A stretch of 64,000 bases of DNA from Methanomassiliicoccales archaeon (GCA_036504055.1 DASXVU010000007.1:23819-87818), one strand, 5' to 3'; shown: positions 7,787 through 17,689, numbered from the stretch's first letter. The notes: generated by a model from the sequence alone, not told the origin. Numbers and translations: made by a program.

Positions 7787-8160
7787 ACATCGAACCTATC
7801 GGATACGTGCGCAACGACATCGAGTCCAGCATGGACTTCACCGATGTCGTTTCAGAGATAGTCATAGAAGAGGATCTGGTCGAAGGGCTTTACCGCATTG
7901 AGGAGTCGAAGGAGATCGACGTGATCTTCTGGTTCGACCGGAGCAGGCCAGCACGGATGAAGCTCCACCCCAAAGGCAATCCTAGTGATCCTCTGGTCGG
8001 GGTGTTCGCCTCGCGCAGCCCGGACCGCCCGAACCCGATCGGCGTGACCAGGGTGCAATTGATCGCGATCATGGGCAACATCCTCACCGTCAAAGGCCTG
8101 GACGCGTTCAACGGGACGCCCGTCATCGACATCAAGCCGGCCGATCGAGGTCCGCGATAG
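7780..8160 (+). CDS. TrmO-like tRNA methyltransferase (TsaA/UPF0066 family)
   Basis: A 126-residue protein with the UPF0066 signature 'SRSPDRPNPIGVTRVQL'. The N-terminus 'IEPIGYVRN' and the closing 'DIKP' are also family-typical. Bacterial TrmO uses S-adenosylmethionine to methylate N6-threonylcarbamoyladenosine at position 37 of some tRNAs; the archaeal version is inferred to act likewise. The start ATG at 7780 overlaps the end of trpS by seven bases. The longer in-frame reading back into trpS is rejected because the family begins at 'LNIEPIGYV'. Confidence 0.85.
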   Translation: MLNIEPIGYVRNDIESSMDFTDVVSEIVIEEDLVEGLYRIEESKEIDVIFWFDRSRPARMKLHPKGNPSDPLVGVFASRSPDRPNPIGVTRVQLIAIMGNILTVKGLDAFNGTPVIDIKPADRGPR

Positions 8161-8199
8161 ACAAACTGTCAAATAGAGAGGAGTTTTTTCCTCTCGCAT

Positions 8200-9720
8200 A
8201 TGAACGCCAAGGAGATCCTCGAAGGCCTGAGCTACCAGGAGAAGCGGGTGCTGCTCACGCTGAACCAGCTGAACGGCAATGCGTCGCCGGAAAGGATCTT
8301 CGAGGCCGGTCAGTTCGAGCAGCTGGTAGAGGTCATGAACGCCTCGTCCTGGCTCCAGGCCAAGGGTCTGGTGACGGTCAAGGAGAGCGCCAGGAAATGC
8401 TATTCGCTGAAGGCGAAGGACATCAACGCCGTCGGACTGCCGGAACGCCGCGCGCTGAACTATCTAGCCACGGTGAACGGGTCCGCCTCCTTGAAGGAGC
8501 TGGAGGCCAACATAACGCCTGAGGTTTCCTCACTGGCGGTGGGATGGCTGAAACGAAAGGGCCTGGCCAACATCGACAAGTCGTCGGGCCAGCCGACCAT
8601 CACATTGACGGAGCAGGGAAGGAAGCACGTCAACGGCGATATGGCTGACGAGACCTTCCTGAAGATACTAGTGGAACGGGACCTCTTCGAAGATGAGGCG
8701 GACAAGAACATCATCGCCCAGCTCAAGTCCCGCCAGGACATCATCTCTGAAAAGCTGATCATCTCCCGGGAGCTGATCATGGCAGAAGCGGGCAGGGAGG
8801 TCATTTCGCTGGGGATCGAGCTCACCCAGGAGGTCGCCCAGCTCACCCCGGAGATGATCCAGTCTGGCAAATGGAGGGAGGTCCAGTTCCGGAAGTACGA
8901 CATACGCACGTTCGCCTCGGCCGTCTACCCGGCCAAGAAGCACCCGCTGACGCGCATTGCCGACGAGGTGCGCCGGATCTTCATCGAGATGGGCTTCACC
9001 GAGATCGATGATGAGTACGTTCAGCCGGCCTTCTGGAACATGGACGCGCTGTTCACGCCGCAGGACCACCCGGCCCGCGACCTGCAGGACACTTTCTACC
9101 TGAAGAACCCGGCCAGGCTGGACCTGGACGAGGAGATGGTGGTCGAGAAGGTCAAGCAGATGCATGAGAACGGCGGGGACACCGGTTCTCTCGGATGGCG
9201 CTACAAGTGGTCCCGGAACGAGGCGGAGAGGGCACTGCTGAGGACGCACACCACCGTCAACTCGGTCCGGTACCTGGCAAAGCATCCGGAACCGCCGGCC
9301 AAGCTGTTCTCGATCAGCCGCATATTCCGCAACGAATCGATCGACATGACCCATCTGCCCGAGTTCGTGCAGATCGAAGGCATCATCATGGAGGAGGATG
9401 CCAGCTTCGACATGCTGGTGGCCGTGCTGAAGGATTTCTATCACCGGATGGGATTCGATACCGTCCGTGTCCGACCGGGGCCGTTCCCGTACACAGAGCC
9501 GTCGCTCGAGGTCGACATCTACTATAACGGGACCTGGATGGAGCTCGGCGGGGCCGGGGTCTTCCGCCCTGAGGTCACCGCCCCTCTCGGCATACACCAC
9601 CCCGTTCTGGCCTGGGGTTTGGGATTCGAGCGTTTGGCGATGCTGCGCTATGGTCTGAAGGATATCAGGGAACTGTACGCTACTGACATGGACACGCTGA
9701 GGCAGAGCCCGATCATTTGA
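8200..9720 (+). CDS. pheS: Phenylalanyl-tRNA synthetase alpha subunit
   Basis: A 506-residue class II synthetase subunit. The first roughly 170 residues form winged-helix repeats that bind tRNA, as in archaeal and eukaryotic alpha subunits. The catalytic part follows, with 'TPQDHPARD', the motif 2 region 'SISRIFRNESID', and motif 3 'GLGFERLAMLRYG'. It pairs with PheT, which is not adjacent or elsewhere in the window. ATG at 8200 is preceded by AGAGAGGAG at about 8176-8184. Confidence 0.96.
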   Translation: MNAKEILEGLSYQEKRVLLTLNQLNGNASPERIFEAGQFEQLVEVMNASSWLQAKGLVTVKESARKCYSLKAKDINAVGLPERRALNYLATVNGSASLKELEANITPEVSSLAVGWLKRKGLANIDKSSGQPTITLTEQGRKHVNGDMADETFLKILVERDLFEDEADKNIIAQLKSRQDIISEKLIISRELIMAEAGREVISLGIELTQEVAQLTPEMIQSGKWREVQFRKYDIRTFASAVYPAKKHPLTRIADEVRRIFIEMGFTEIDDEYVQPAFWNMDALFTPQDHPARDLQDTFYLKNPARLDLDEEMVVEKVKQMHENGGDTGSLGWRYKWSRNEAERALLRTHTTVNSVRYLAKHPEPPAKLFSISRIFRNESIDMTHLPEFVQIEGIIMEEDASFDMLVAVLKDFYHRMGFDTVRVRPGPFPYTEPSLEVDIYYNGTWMELGGAGVFRPEVTAPLGIHHPVLAWGLGFERLAMLRYGLKDIRELYATDMDTLRQSPII

Positions 9721-10978
9721 GCCTGGCCTTCTTGCCATACTCGACGGACTTCTCTTCCATCCCGATGGACAGGTATGCCTCGGACATGCACCGGTAGATG
9801 CGGCTCTTGTCCCCCGGTCTGGCCAATCCCAACGCCTTGCTCAGGTAGCGGATCGCCTCGTGGCCGTTTCCCGATCGGAACAGAACGCTTCCCAGTTGGT
9901 AATATACCAGTTCCAGGCTCTCCGGGTCCATTCCCTTGAGGCCGCTGGCCATCATCTTCTCCAGACACTGCCGGGCCTCCTCGAACCTCCTCAGCCTGGT
10001 CAGCGCCTCGGCGTAATCGCATTCCAGTTGCGTGTCCGTCAGAGGAGCGATCGACCTTGCCGACAGGTATGAGGCTATGCTCTCCTCCAGGTCACCTCGG
10101 TCCATGAGCGTCCGGGCCTTGAGGCACATGCCCACCCTTCTGTCGGCCTCGTTCGTCATGCTCATGAGTCTATCCGCCGAGGCCAGCGCCTTGTCGAACT
10201 GCAACGACCCACGCGCCGCCTCACCCTGGGCGAAATAGACCCGGGAGGCGTACCGTTCCGCCGGAGCCGTTATGGCGGAAAGCAGATCGTACAGGTCCTT
10301 ATCCGGGTTGGCCAGCAATTCCGGTCCCTTCGAGGCCACCATCATTTCCGCTTCCTTGACCCGGCCGGAATGGACCAAGTGATAAAGCCTTTCCCGGTTG
10401 TTACCTTCCTTCAGCCAATAGTCGGCGGCAAAGCTGTGGTATTGCCTAAGCTCCGGTCTCGAAGCCAATCCGGGTATCGAGTTCCGAAGCGCTTCCGGGA
10501 TGTCCACCATGCCGCTCTTATCCTCTGGCAATAAGGATATGGTGATCGTGGGCAGGGCCGATCGTTTGAAAGGCGCTCTGAACACGCAGGCCTGGGCAAG
10601 CAATGGACGGAAGCTGGGGTCCAGGGACTCCCATAGTTCGGGGCCTTGGCACTTTTTCAGGTCCAGAAGGGGCTTGATCTGTATGCCCTCCCTGTCTGCA
10701 TAGGCTCTCAGGCTGTTCGCCTTGTCCTCGCCGGGCTTGTTGAGATAGTATACCTTCCTCTTGGTGCTGCCCCGGCGGATGTGGGCTATCCTTTCGTCCA
10801 CGAGGGCCGATTCCTTCAGTTTCTTCAGTTCGATGGCGGCGTGCGCCCTCGAGATGCGCAGGGCTTCGGCGATGCCGTCCTGGCTTACGTCTACGGGCGC
10901 ATCGAAGTCGTCCTTGAATTTTGAGTACTGAGCAAGATGGAGGATTATCCTCTCGCCGATGGTGACAGGGCTCGGCAT
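9713..10978 (-). CDS. Winged-helix regulator with TPR repeats
   Basis: A 421-residue protein. Residues 1-80 form a winged helix-turn-helix of a type common in Thermoplasmatota: 'GERIILHLAQYSKF', then 'VSQDGIAEALRISRAHAAIELKKL'. The second half is helical, with tetratricopeptide-like repeats such as 'YYQLGSVLFRSGNGHEAIRYLSKAL'. The middle (about 130-200) is not recognised. The layout suggests a transcription factor whose TPR part senses a partner or ligand, but no target is visible. It converges on pheS with an 8-base overlap. The same HTH type recurs in the integrated element at 57413. Confidence 0.75.
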   Translation of the reverse strand: MPSPVTIGERIILHLAQYSKFKDDFDAPVDVSQDGIAEALRISRAHAAIELKKLKESALVDERIAHIRRGSTKRKVYYLNKPGEDKANSLRAYADREGIQIKPLLDLKKCQGPELWESLDPSFRPLLAQACVFRAPFKRSALPTITISLLPEDKSGMVDIPEALRNSIPGLASRPELRQYHSFAADYWLKEGNNRERLYHLVHSGRVKEAEMMVASKGPELLANPDKDLYDLLSAITAPAERYASRVYFAQGEAARGSLQFDKALASADRLMSMTNEADRRVGMCLKARTLMDRGDLEESIASYLSARSIAPLTDTQLECDYAEALTRLRRFEEARQCLEKMMASGLKGMDPESLELVYYQLGSVLFRSGNGHEAIRYLSKALGLARPGDKSRIYRCMSEAYLSIGMEEKSVEYGKKARLK

Positions 10979-11090
10979 GTTAATCGGATTCCAAAAATGC
11001 TATTTCAGACTATGTTGCTGATTATTACAATCAGACTAACCTCTCGCTAAGAAGAAAGATTATTCTCAGTGGAACGTTTGAGGTCTCCTC

Positions 11091-11921
11091 ATGAGGCTTT
11101 TTGTGTGCAGCTTGGAAGACGTTGCAAGCGTAAACATAAGGGACAGGCTGCTCGAGAAAGGTGATTTCGAGGTCAGGGGAGAGTATGAGGGAAGCCTCGT
11201 CAAGTGCATAGGCGATACCGCGATGATCACCATCAGGGACAAACATCTCTTCGCGGACGACATAGACCAGCACTTCACCGACAGGCTGGGCGTCAAGGTC
11301 GACGAGGTCGTTTTCCTGTCCAAGCACCGTTCTGAGTCCAAGATACCCACGCTCACGGTTCATCCGATAGGCAACTACGGCAATGCCGAGTTCGGTGGCA
11401 AGAAGGGCACTTTGGTCCGCTCCGCCCCGCGCCTTATGACATCGCTTCTGCGCGGCCTAAAGGTCAACGCTGTTGACCTGCCTTTCCAGGTCTCTTTCGA
11501 GACCACTCATCACGGTCCCATGCTGAAGAAGCCGACCCTTTTCATCGAGATCGGCAGCGACAAGACCAATTGGGAGAACCAACGCGCCGCCCAGGTCATT
11601 GCCAAGACGCTGTTGGAGGTTGACGTGCAGGAACATCCGATCGCGATCGGGATCGGCGGCGGTCATTACGCCCCCAGGTTCACCGAGATCGCGTTGTCGA
11701 AGAAGATATCGTTCGGCCATCTGTTCCCGAACTACGCCATGGAGGGCATGACCGAAGAGAAGTTCAAAGAAACGGTCGTGGCCGCTGCCAATGCCAGTTC
11801 GGCGACTTTGGCCTACATCCACAAGAAATCCATGCCCAAGGCGAAGGCCAACCACATCAAGGAGATCGCCGAGTCCTGCGGTCTGAAGGTGGTCGAAAGC
11901 GCCGACCTGGAAGACCTCTGA
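11091..11921 (+). CDS. dtdA: D-aminoacyl-tRNA deacylase, archaeal type
   Basis: A 276-residue protein matching the archaeal/plant DTD2 (GEK1) family. Diagnostic segments are 'LTVHPIGNYGNAEFGG', 'FETTHHGP' and 'IGIGGGHYAPRFTEI'. It removes D-amino acids mischarged onto tRNA in the cytoplasm. ATG at 11091 follows GAGGTCTCC. It stands alone between convergent or divergent neighbours, so it is probably monocistronic. Confidence 0.92.
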   Translation: MRLFVCSLEDVASVNIRDRLLEKGDFEVRGEYEGSLVKCIGDTAMITIRDKHLFADDIDQHFTDRLGVKVDEVVFLSKHRSESKIPTLTVHPIGNYGNAEFGGKKGTLVRSAPRLMTSLLRGLKVNAVDLPFQVSFETTHHGPMLKKPTLFIEIGSDKTNWENQRAAQVIAKTLLEVDVQEHPIAIGIGGGHYAPRFTEIALSKKISFGHLFPNYAMEGMTEEKFKETVVAAANASSATLAYIHKKSMPKAKANHIKEIAESCGLKVVESADLEDL

Positions 11922-11925
11922 CGCA

Positions 11926-12633
11926 TCAGTCCAGTTCTGCCCCGCAGATCGGGCACTCATCCCAATTGGATTTGACCTGGGCGCCGCACTTGGGGCATTT
12001 CATCCCCTTGCCCTTCGATCTTTCCGGGGGCAGGACGTACTCTTTCTCTTCTTTCGACTCCCTGCTTTTGGCCCACCGTTCCGGGAGTTCGGCCTTTTCC
12101 TCATCCCTCATGACGTCGGCGAAGAGCGTCAGTGAACCGGCGATGGCCAGCACCGCCCCGAAGACGCAGAGGAACACTCCCGGTCCATACGTCCCGTCGT
12201 TCCCGGCCGGCCTTATGATCAGGTCCTGGAGCCAGAAGACCGATATGATGGAGATCACCGAGGTTGTGAGCGCCAGCGCCAGCGTGACCGCCGCGACCTC
12301 CCGTTTCCATCTGCCTTCCACGATGATGCGGGAGAGCTGGGCTACCGAGGATACCGCCAGAGCGATGCCGCCGAACGGCAGGATCCATAGCAGACCGAAG
12401 TTGCCCGAGAGCTGGACCAGGTCCACGAAGTATCGGTGATCGACGGTTGAGCCGGACATCTTGATGTCGGCCCAGCTGACCGCTGCCGAGAGGGCGAACA
12501 GCGCACCGGCGAAAATGCAGAAGGCGACGCCCACCAACAGGGCGTCCTGGTAGGTCGAGTGCGGACGCTTGGCCTTCTCGATCCTCTTCTCAAGCTTCCT
12601 CCCCTTGGAATCGGAGCCCCCACCTAGCTTCAT
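11926..12633 (-). CDS. Four-helix membrane protein with C-terminal zinc ribbon
   Basis: A 235-residue protein of unknown function. A basic N-terminus is followed by about four membrane segments (near residues 30-50, 75-100, 112-135, 148-170), then a charged linker. It ends in a zinc ribbon with 'CPKCGAQ' and 'CPICGAELD'. The ribbon is predicted to face the cytoplasm. Archaeal membrane proteins with such terminal ribbons are common and mostly uncharacterised. It ends close to dtdA on the opposite strand, so regulation is separate. Confidence 0.65.
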   Translation of the reverse strand: MKLGGGSDSKGRKLEKRIEKAKRPHSTYQDALLVGVAFCIFAGALFALSAAVSWADIKMSGSTVDHRYFVDLVQLSGNFGLLWILPFGGIALAVSSVAQLSRIIVEGRWKREVAAVTLALALTTSVISIISVFWLQDLIIRPAGNDGTYGPGVFLCVFGAVLAIAGSLTLFADVMRDEEKAELPERWAKSRESKEEKEYVLPPERSKGKGMKCPKCGAQVKSNWDECPICGAELD

Positions 12634-12674
12634 ATCAGGGATGCATATGCATCCAGGCCAATAATGTTATGCCA

Positions 12675-13358
12675 CTAATCACTGACGAGCGTTCCCTTGA
12701 TCTTCTTGCCCTGGACGGCCGCCCTCATCTCGTCCATGTTCCGGCCGTTGATGATGTAGATCGGTATGTTCTTCCGGGCGGCGATGGAAGCGCCCAGCGG
12801 ATCGAAGACGTGCGAGGGTCCGGCACGATGCATCCCATGGCTGACCAGCTGGTTCAGTTCCGCGTGGGTGATGGTGTGCAGACGTTTCGCATCCTTGACC
12901 TTTTTCGGGTCGGCGGTGAACGCCGCGTCGACCGATGTGCCGTTGACGATCCTTGCCGCTCCGACCCTCTCTGCCAGCATCGCGCTCACGGCATCGGTCG
13001 TGTGGCCCGGGACCGTTCCGCCCATTACCACTATCTTGCCCTTCTCCGAAGCCTTCTCCGCATCTTTGATCGTTACCGGTACGGTATCGATCGCCTGTTC
13101 CCCCAGCGACAGCGAGACCAGTTTGGCGTTTATCCGGGTGGTCATGATGCCGAGCTCGTCCAGCTCTTTCTCGCTGGCTCCGATGTCACGGCCGGTGGTG
13201 ATGTAATAGCGGGCCACCTTTCCCCCACCGCAGACCAGGAACAAACGGTACTCGGATGACATATCCTTCAATAAGCTGGAAAGGTTGGACAGGTGATCGG
13301 CATCCTCCTCATCGGGGATCAGAACAGAGCCGCCCAACGAAACAACGACAGTATCCAT
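12675..13358 (-). CDS. pyrH: UMP kinase
   Basis: A 227-residue amino acid kinase-fold protein beginning 'MDTVVVSLGGSVL'. It has 'VCGGGKVAR', 'VMGGTVPGHTTDAV' and 'AAFTADPKKVKDAKR', all typical of archaeal UMP kinases, which convert UMP to UDP. Length agrees with the family. I chose ATG at 13358; a longer in-frame extension to 13409 adds residues not conserved in the family. It is divergent from prf1. Confidence 0.92.
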   Translation of the reverse strand: MDTVVVSLGGSVLIPDEEDADHLSNLSSLLKDMSSEYRLFLVCGGGKVARYYITTGRDIGASEKELDELGIMTTRINAKLVSLSLGEQAIDTVPVTIKDAEKASEKGKIVVMGGTVPGHTTDAVSAMLAERVGAARIVNGTSVDAAFTADPKKVKDAKRLHTITHAELNQLVSHGMHRAGPSHVFDPLGASIAARKNIPIYIINGRNMDEMRAAVQGKKIKGTLVSD

Positions 13359-13423
13359 GTGGGCACCAACAGCTTTATGTGGGTAATTGTTACTGCTAGA
13401 AAAAACCATAGGTTGTCATAGAA

Positions 13424-14668
13424 ATGCAAGTCGATATTCAAGGGGAGCAGCTCTCCGATCGCCAGAAGTATGACTTCAAAAGGGCGTTGGAAGAGATAAG
13501 GACCCTCAAGGGAAGGGGCACCGAGCTGATCTCTGTTTACGTTCCGCCGAACAAGCAGATATCCGACGTAGCCGCATACCTGCGAGAGGAGTTCTCACAG
13601 TCATCGAACATCAAGTCCCAGGGGACCAGGAAGAACGTCCAGGGAGCCATCCAATCCATTCTGGCGAGGCTCAAGTACTTCAAGGCCCCGCCGGCGAACG
13701 GGGTCATCTTCTTCGTCGGCGAGATCGCCGCCAGCGGCGACCAGACCAGGATGGTGCAGTATGTCCTGGAGCCGCCAGAGCCCATTACCACGTTCCTTTA
13801 CCGATGCGACTCCGACTTCTATCTCGAGCCTCTCTCCGACATGCTTCTGGAGAAGAAGGTCTACGGTTTGATCGTCATCGACCGGAGCGAGGCGACATTG
13901 GGGCTGCTGCGAGGCAAGAAGATCACGGTCATCCGTAACTTTGCTTCGCTGGTCCCGTCCAAGCACCGAATGGGAGGTCAGTCGGCGCAAAGGTTCGAGC
14001 GTCTGATCGAGATCTCCGCCAACGAGTTCTACAAGAAGGTGGCGGACATCGCCACCGAGTCGTTCTACAACCTGGAAGGCCTCCAAGGCATCCTCATCGG
14101 AGGCCCCGGCCCCACGAAGGATTACTTCGCCACCGAAGGCTATCTGCACCACGAGCTGCAGAAGAGGGTGGTCGATACATTCGACATTGGCTATACCGAC
14201 GAGTACGGGCTCAAGGAACTGGTGGACAAGGCCAAGGACCGCCTGCAGGACATGGACCTGATGCGCGAGAAGCGGCTGATACTCCGGCTTCTCGAGGAGA
14301 TCCGGAAGAACGAAGGTTCGCTGGCGACGTATGGTGAGGACCAGGTGCGTGCGGCGATCAAGATCGGCGCGGTCGAGGTGCTTCTCCTTTCGGAAGGCAT
14401 CAGGAAGCGCCGGCTGACGCTCGAGTGCCCGTCCTGCGGCACCACGTCAGAGATCACGGTCTCCGAGGTCCCCAGCATCGTTCCGTGCCCCAAATGCAAT
14501 GCCAACGCCAACGTGGCCAAGAACGTGGACATTGTGGATGACCTGTTCGAACAGGCGGAGGCGATGGGAACCAAGGTGGAGCTTATCTCCGCCGACTCTG
14601 AGGAAGGGGAAATGCTGCTGAAGGCGTTCGGCGGGATCGCCGCCCTGCTGCGTTACTCGACCGGGTGA
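13424..14668 (+). CDS. prf1: Peptide chain release factor aRF1
   Basis: A 414-residue eRF1-type release factor. 'SNIKS' in domain 1 reads stop codons and 'MGGQSAQRF' holds the GGQ tripeptide that triggers peptidyl-tRNA hydrolysis. A four-cysteine zinc element (two CxxC pairs, 'CPSC' and 'CPKC') lies near the C-terminus, as in archaeal aRF1. ATG at 13424 is well placed. The stop overlaps the first possible start of argS, so the two genes form an operon. Confidence 0.96.
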   Translation: MQVDIQGEQLSDRQKYDFKRALEEIRTLKGRGTELISVYVPPNKQISDVAAYLREEFSQSSNIKSQGTRKNVQGAIQSILARLKYFKAPPANGVIFFVGEIAASGDQTRMVQYVLEPPEPITTFLYRCDSDFYLEPLSDMLLEKKVYGLIVIDRSEATLGLLRGKKITVIRNFASLVPSKHRMGGQSAQRFERLIEISANEFYKKVADIATESFYNLEGLQGILIGGPGPTKDYFATEGYLHHELQKRVVDTFDIGYTDEYGLKELVDKAKDRLQDMDLMREKRLILRLLEEIRKNEGSLATYGEDQVRAAIKIGAVEVLLLSEGIRKRRLTLECPSCGTTSEITVSEVPSIVPCPKCNANANVAKNVDIVDDLFEQAEAMGTKVELISADSEEGEMLLKAFGGIAALLRYSTG

Positions 14669-16389
14669 TCTCGATGGATGCGATGGGTCAGTTCAGAGAA
14701 GAGGTAACGTGGGCGGTCGATTCGGTCCTCGACGCGATCGGTGCAAAGGTCCAGTTCGAAGTGGAGGTGCCGGACCCGGAGAAGGCCGATCTGGCCATCC
14801 CCTGCTTCCCGATGGCCAAGGCCATGCGCAGGAATCCCGTGGATATCGCGAACGAGATCGTATCGAAACTGCCCCCGATGCCCACCATCTCAAAGGCGTG
14901 GGCTGACCGGGGATATCTCAACTTCAAGATCAACGAGGAGTTCCTGGCCCTGACAACGGTCAGGGGGATCATCTCGACGAAGACCCATTATGGAATGGGC
15001 TCGTCCAAGGATGCCAGGGTCCTGCTCGAGCACACATCGGTCAACCCGACCGGGCCGTTGCACGTGGGACGTGCCCGCAACCCGCTCATCGGTGACACAC
15101 TGGCCCGCTGCCTGAGGACCTGCGGTTATGATGTGACCACCGAGTATCTGGTGAACGACGTGGGCAAACAGGTGGTCCTTTTGACATGGGGCGTGCACAA
15201 CGTGCCCGATGCCGAGGTCCCGGAATCCGAAAGGAACAAGGACGACCACCGTCTGGTTGGTTATTACCAGAAGGCCAACCAGAGGATGGAGGCCGAGGCG
15301 GACGTGCAGGAGCAGATCTCCGGGATGCTCAGGCGGTTCGAGCTGGGCGATCAGCTGGTCATCAAGCAGGTGCGCGACACCACCGAGAGGATGCTCAACG
15401 GGATCCGCTCCTCGCTGTCACTGGTCGGCGTGGAGATCGACAACTATGCCTGGGAATCACAGTTCATCCTGGACGGCAGCGCCAAGGAGGTGGTCGAGCT
15501 GCTCAAGAAGACCTCCTTCTGCAGGGAGGAGAACGGTGCCTACTATCTTGACCTGGAGACGTTCGGCATCCACGGCAAGAGCACCAAGTTCTTCTTCACC
15601 CGGGCGGACGGGACCACGCTGTACACCACCAGGGACATCGCCTATCACCTGAACAAGTTCACCAGGGCGGACGTGCTCATCAACGTGCTGGGCGAGGACC
15701 AGAAGCTGGGCCAGCAGCAGCTGGCGGCGGCGCTCAAGATATTGGGGAGGACCTGCGTTCCGGAATGCGTGTTCTACTCGTTCGTGTCGCTGCCCGAGGG
15801 ACGCATGTCCACCAGGAAAGGGGTGGTCGTCTATCTGGACGACCTCATAGACGAAGCGGTCGACCGGGCGTACGAGGAAGTGAAGGTAAGACGCCGGGAC
15901 CTCTCCGAGGAGAAGATGAGGCAGATCGCCAAGGACATCGGGACCGGCGCGATACGCTACAACATCCTGAGGGTGCAGGCGGAGAAGCAACTGGTCTTCA
16001 AGTGGGAGGAGGCGCTCAACTTCGAGGGGAACAGCGCCCCGTTCGTTCAGTATGCCCACGCGAGGGCGTGCAGCATCCTGCGCAAGGTGGAGTCCTACGA
16101 CCGGGAGGCGGACCCGAGAAAGCTCATCGACCCATATGAGAGAAAGCTTATCCGTGTATTATCGTTATACCCCTCGGTTGTCAGGGAGGCAGGGGAGAAA
16201 AGGCGAGTCCATCTGCTACCCGCGTATGGACATGAGGTCGCGGCGGCGTTCAATCAGTTCTATGGCGCTGTTCCGGTGCTCAAGTCCGGAGAGCTCCAGG
16301 ATGCCAGGCTGTGCCTGGTGGAATGCTCGATGTGGGTGCTAAAGAACACGCTCGTCAACCTGGGCCTCGTAGCGCCGGAGGAGATGTAA
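14665..16389 (+). CDS. argS: Arginyl-tRNA synthetase
   Basis: A 574-residue class I synthetase with the ArgRS HIGH motif 'NPTGPLHVGRARNPLIGD', 'LVNDVGKQ', and the anticodon-binding region at the C-terminus ('VQYAHARACSILRKV'). The KMSKS loop is replaced by 'GRMSTRKG', a form seen in archaeal ArgRS. It charges tRNA-Arg, including the isoacceptor at 54154. The overlapping GTG at 14665 and the ATGs at 14674 and 14683 are all usable starts. Confidence 0.95.
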   Translation: MISMDAMGQFREEVTWAVDSVLDAIGAKVQFEVEVPDPEKADLAIPCFPMAKAMRRNPVDIANEIVSKLPPMPTISKAWADRGYLNFKINEEFLALTTVRGIISTKTHYGMGSSKDARVLLEHTSVNPTGPLHVGRARNPLIGDTLARCLRTCGYDVTTEYLVNDVGKQVVLLTWGVHNVPDAEVPESERNKDDHRLVGYYQKANQRMEAEADVQEQISGMLRRFELGDQLVIKQVRDTTERMLNGIRSSLSLVGVEIDNYAWESQFILDGSAKEVVELLKKTSFCREENGAYYLDLETFGIHGKSTKFFFTRADGTTLYTTRDIAYHLNKFTRADVLINVLGEDQKLGQQQLAAALKILGRTCVPECVFYSFVSLPEGRMSTRKGVVVYLDDLIDEAVDRAYEEVKVRRRDLSEEKMRQIAKDIGTGAIRYNILRVQAEKQLVFKWEEALNFEGNSAPFVQYAHARACSILRKVESYDREADPRKLIDPYERKLIRVLSLYPSVVREAGEKRRVHLLPAYGHEVAAAFNQFYGAVPVLKSGELQDARLCLVECSMWVLKNTLVNLGLVAPEEM

Positions 16390-16881
16390 ATGGTGGAGAT
16401 CAGGGCACTGAAAGAAGAGGACAGAGGGCACGTGAGGGCGCTGGAGTTGTTCTGCGTCAGAGAGTACCTTGAATCAGCTCTTAAGAAGAACTGGGACACC
16501 CTCCCGCAGGAGCTCATAGACCAGCTCGGTGCGTCCGCCAAGGGTTCCTTCGACTATTACAAGGACGCCGGCCTGAGCTACGTCGCCATCGAGGACAAGC
16601 AGATCGTCGGCTTCGTCTTCGCCCAGATGGTACAGCACGTCTTCAACGTGGAGAAGGTGGTCTGGATCGAGAGCTTGATGGTACATCCCATGCAGAGGCG
16701 GAAGGGCATCGGCTACAAGCTCCTGCGGAAGGTCTCCGGGGATGGCAAGAAGAAGGGGGCCAAGGCCGTCCAAAGCGTCATCCTACAGGATAGCCAGAGC
16801 GCAATATTGCTGCACAAGAAGGTAGGCTTCTTCATCGATGGCAGGAAGCTTGCGTTCCTGGACCTCGAATCGTTCGAATGA
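16390..16881 (+). CDS. GNAT-family N-acetyltransferase
   Basis: A 163-residue GNAT protein directly behind argS with no gap. The acetyl-CoA loop is 'VHPMQRRKGIGYKLL' (about residues 98-112) and the last part has 'SAILLHKKVGFF'. It resembles RimI-like enzymes that acetylate protein N-termini, but the substrate is not set by sequence. Cotranscription with prf1-argS is likely. Confidence 0.8.
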   Translation: MVEIRALKEEDRGHVRALELFCVREYLESALKKNWDTLPQELIDQLGASAKGSFDYYKDAGLSYVAIEDKQIVGFVFAQMVQHVFNVEKVVWIESLMVHPMQRRKGIGYKLLRKVSGDGKKKGAKAVQSVILQDSQSAILLHKKVGFFIDGRKLAFLDLESFE

Positions 16882-17619
16882 TCACCGCTGGAAGGTGAAA
16901 ACCTCTTTCCCGTATTTCTCTTCAGAGAGCCTCTTGGCAAGTTCCCGTTCGTCGCATGACAGCGCTCCAGGTGCGATCTTTGCACCGAACGCCTTTTCGA
17001 ACCCGGTGACGAGCGCCACCTTCACCTCACCGATGTCGACCTTACGGCCTAGCTCCTTCGTGACCGAGGTCATCCCATCGACGCTGCGCGGCTTGCCCGG
17101 TCTCTGACGGATGACGCGCATCATCAGGTCCAGGTCCGAATCCACTATGACCGTACCGTGCTGGAGCACTACGCCTGCCTTTCTGGTCTGGGCGCTGCCT
17201 GAGATCTTCCGGCCTTTCACCACGACGTCGTTGAGCGGTTTATGTTCGGCCTCGATGCCCAGGCTTTGGAGGGCGTTGACCACGCCTCCGCAGATAAGCG
17301 GATAGGACTCCTTCGGATTTTCCGGTATCAAATCTGCCCCGACGGTCGCTGTGTATATTATCTGGCCGGGATCGGTGAAGATCGCGCTCCCTCCGGACAG
17401 GCGTCTGACGACCTCGATGCCCAACTCCCGGCATAGATCGAGGTCTATGCACTCTGCCGCCTTCTCAAAATATCCCAGTGAAACGGTGGGGCGGTCACGC
17501 GAATAGAAGCTGAGGGTGTTCCCGACATGCCCGCCGGAACGGAATGTAAGGATCGCCTCGTCCGTTGCTGCGGTGAGGGCGGGACTCATTGTTCCCAGGT
17601 CGACGGCGCGCCATTCCAC
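16882..17619 (-). CDS. Lipoate-protein ligase A-family protein
   Basis: A 245-residue biotin/lipoate ligase-fold protein. It has 'VVRRLSGGSAIFTDPGQI', corresponding to the family RRxxGGGAVxHDxG loop but with Ser replacing Gly and Phe-Thr replacing the His region. It also has 'DVVVKGRKISGSAQTRKAGVVLQHGTV', broken here across the expected lysine (KISGSAQ) that holds lipoyl-AMP. Such enzymes attach lipoate or octanoate to carrier lysines. No lipoylated dehydrogenase is in the window, so the acceptor is unknown. The gene converges with the GNAT gene. Confidence 0.82.
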   Translation of the reverse strand: MEWRAVDLGTMSPALTAATDEAILTFRSGGHVGNTLSFYSRDRPTVSLGYFEKAAECIDLDLCRELGIEVVRRLSGGSAIFTDPGQIIYTATVGADLIPENPKESYPLICGGVVNALQSLGIEAEHKPLNDVVVKGRKISGSAQTRKAGVVLQHGTVIVDSDLDLMMRVIRQRPGKPRSVDGMTSVTKELGRKVDIGEVKVALVTGFEKAFGAKIAPGALSCDERELAKRLSEEKYGKEVFTFQR

Positions 17620-17689
17620 GCTCGACAGACCGTAGGATGATAGATAAAAGATTTGCCCAGCGCCTTAATGTTCGTTCCTTGGTTCGGGC

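Noticed and set aside
8668..9738. A 356-residue minus-strand frame across pheS
   Set aside because: It is antisense to a clear pheS gene and has no family motif; long shadow frames are expected in GC-rich coding DNA.
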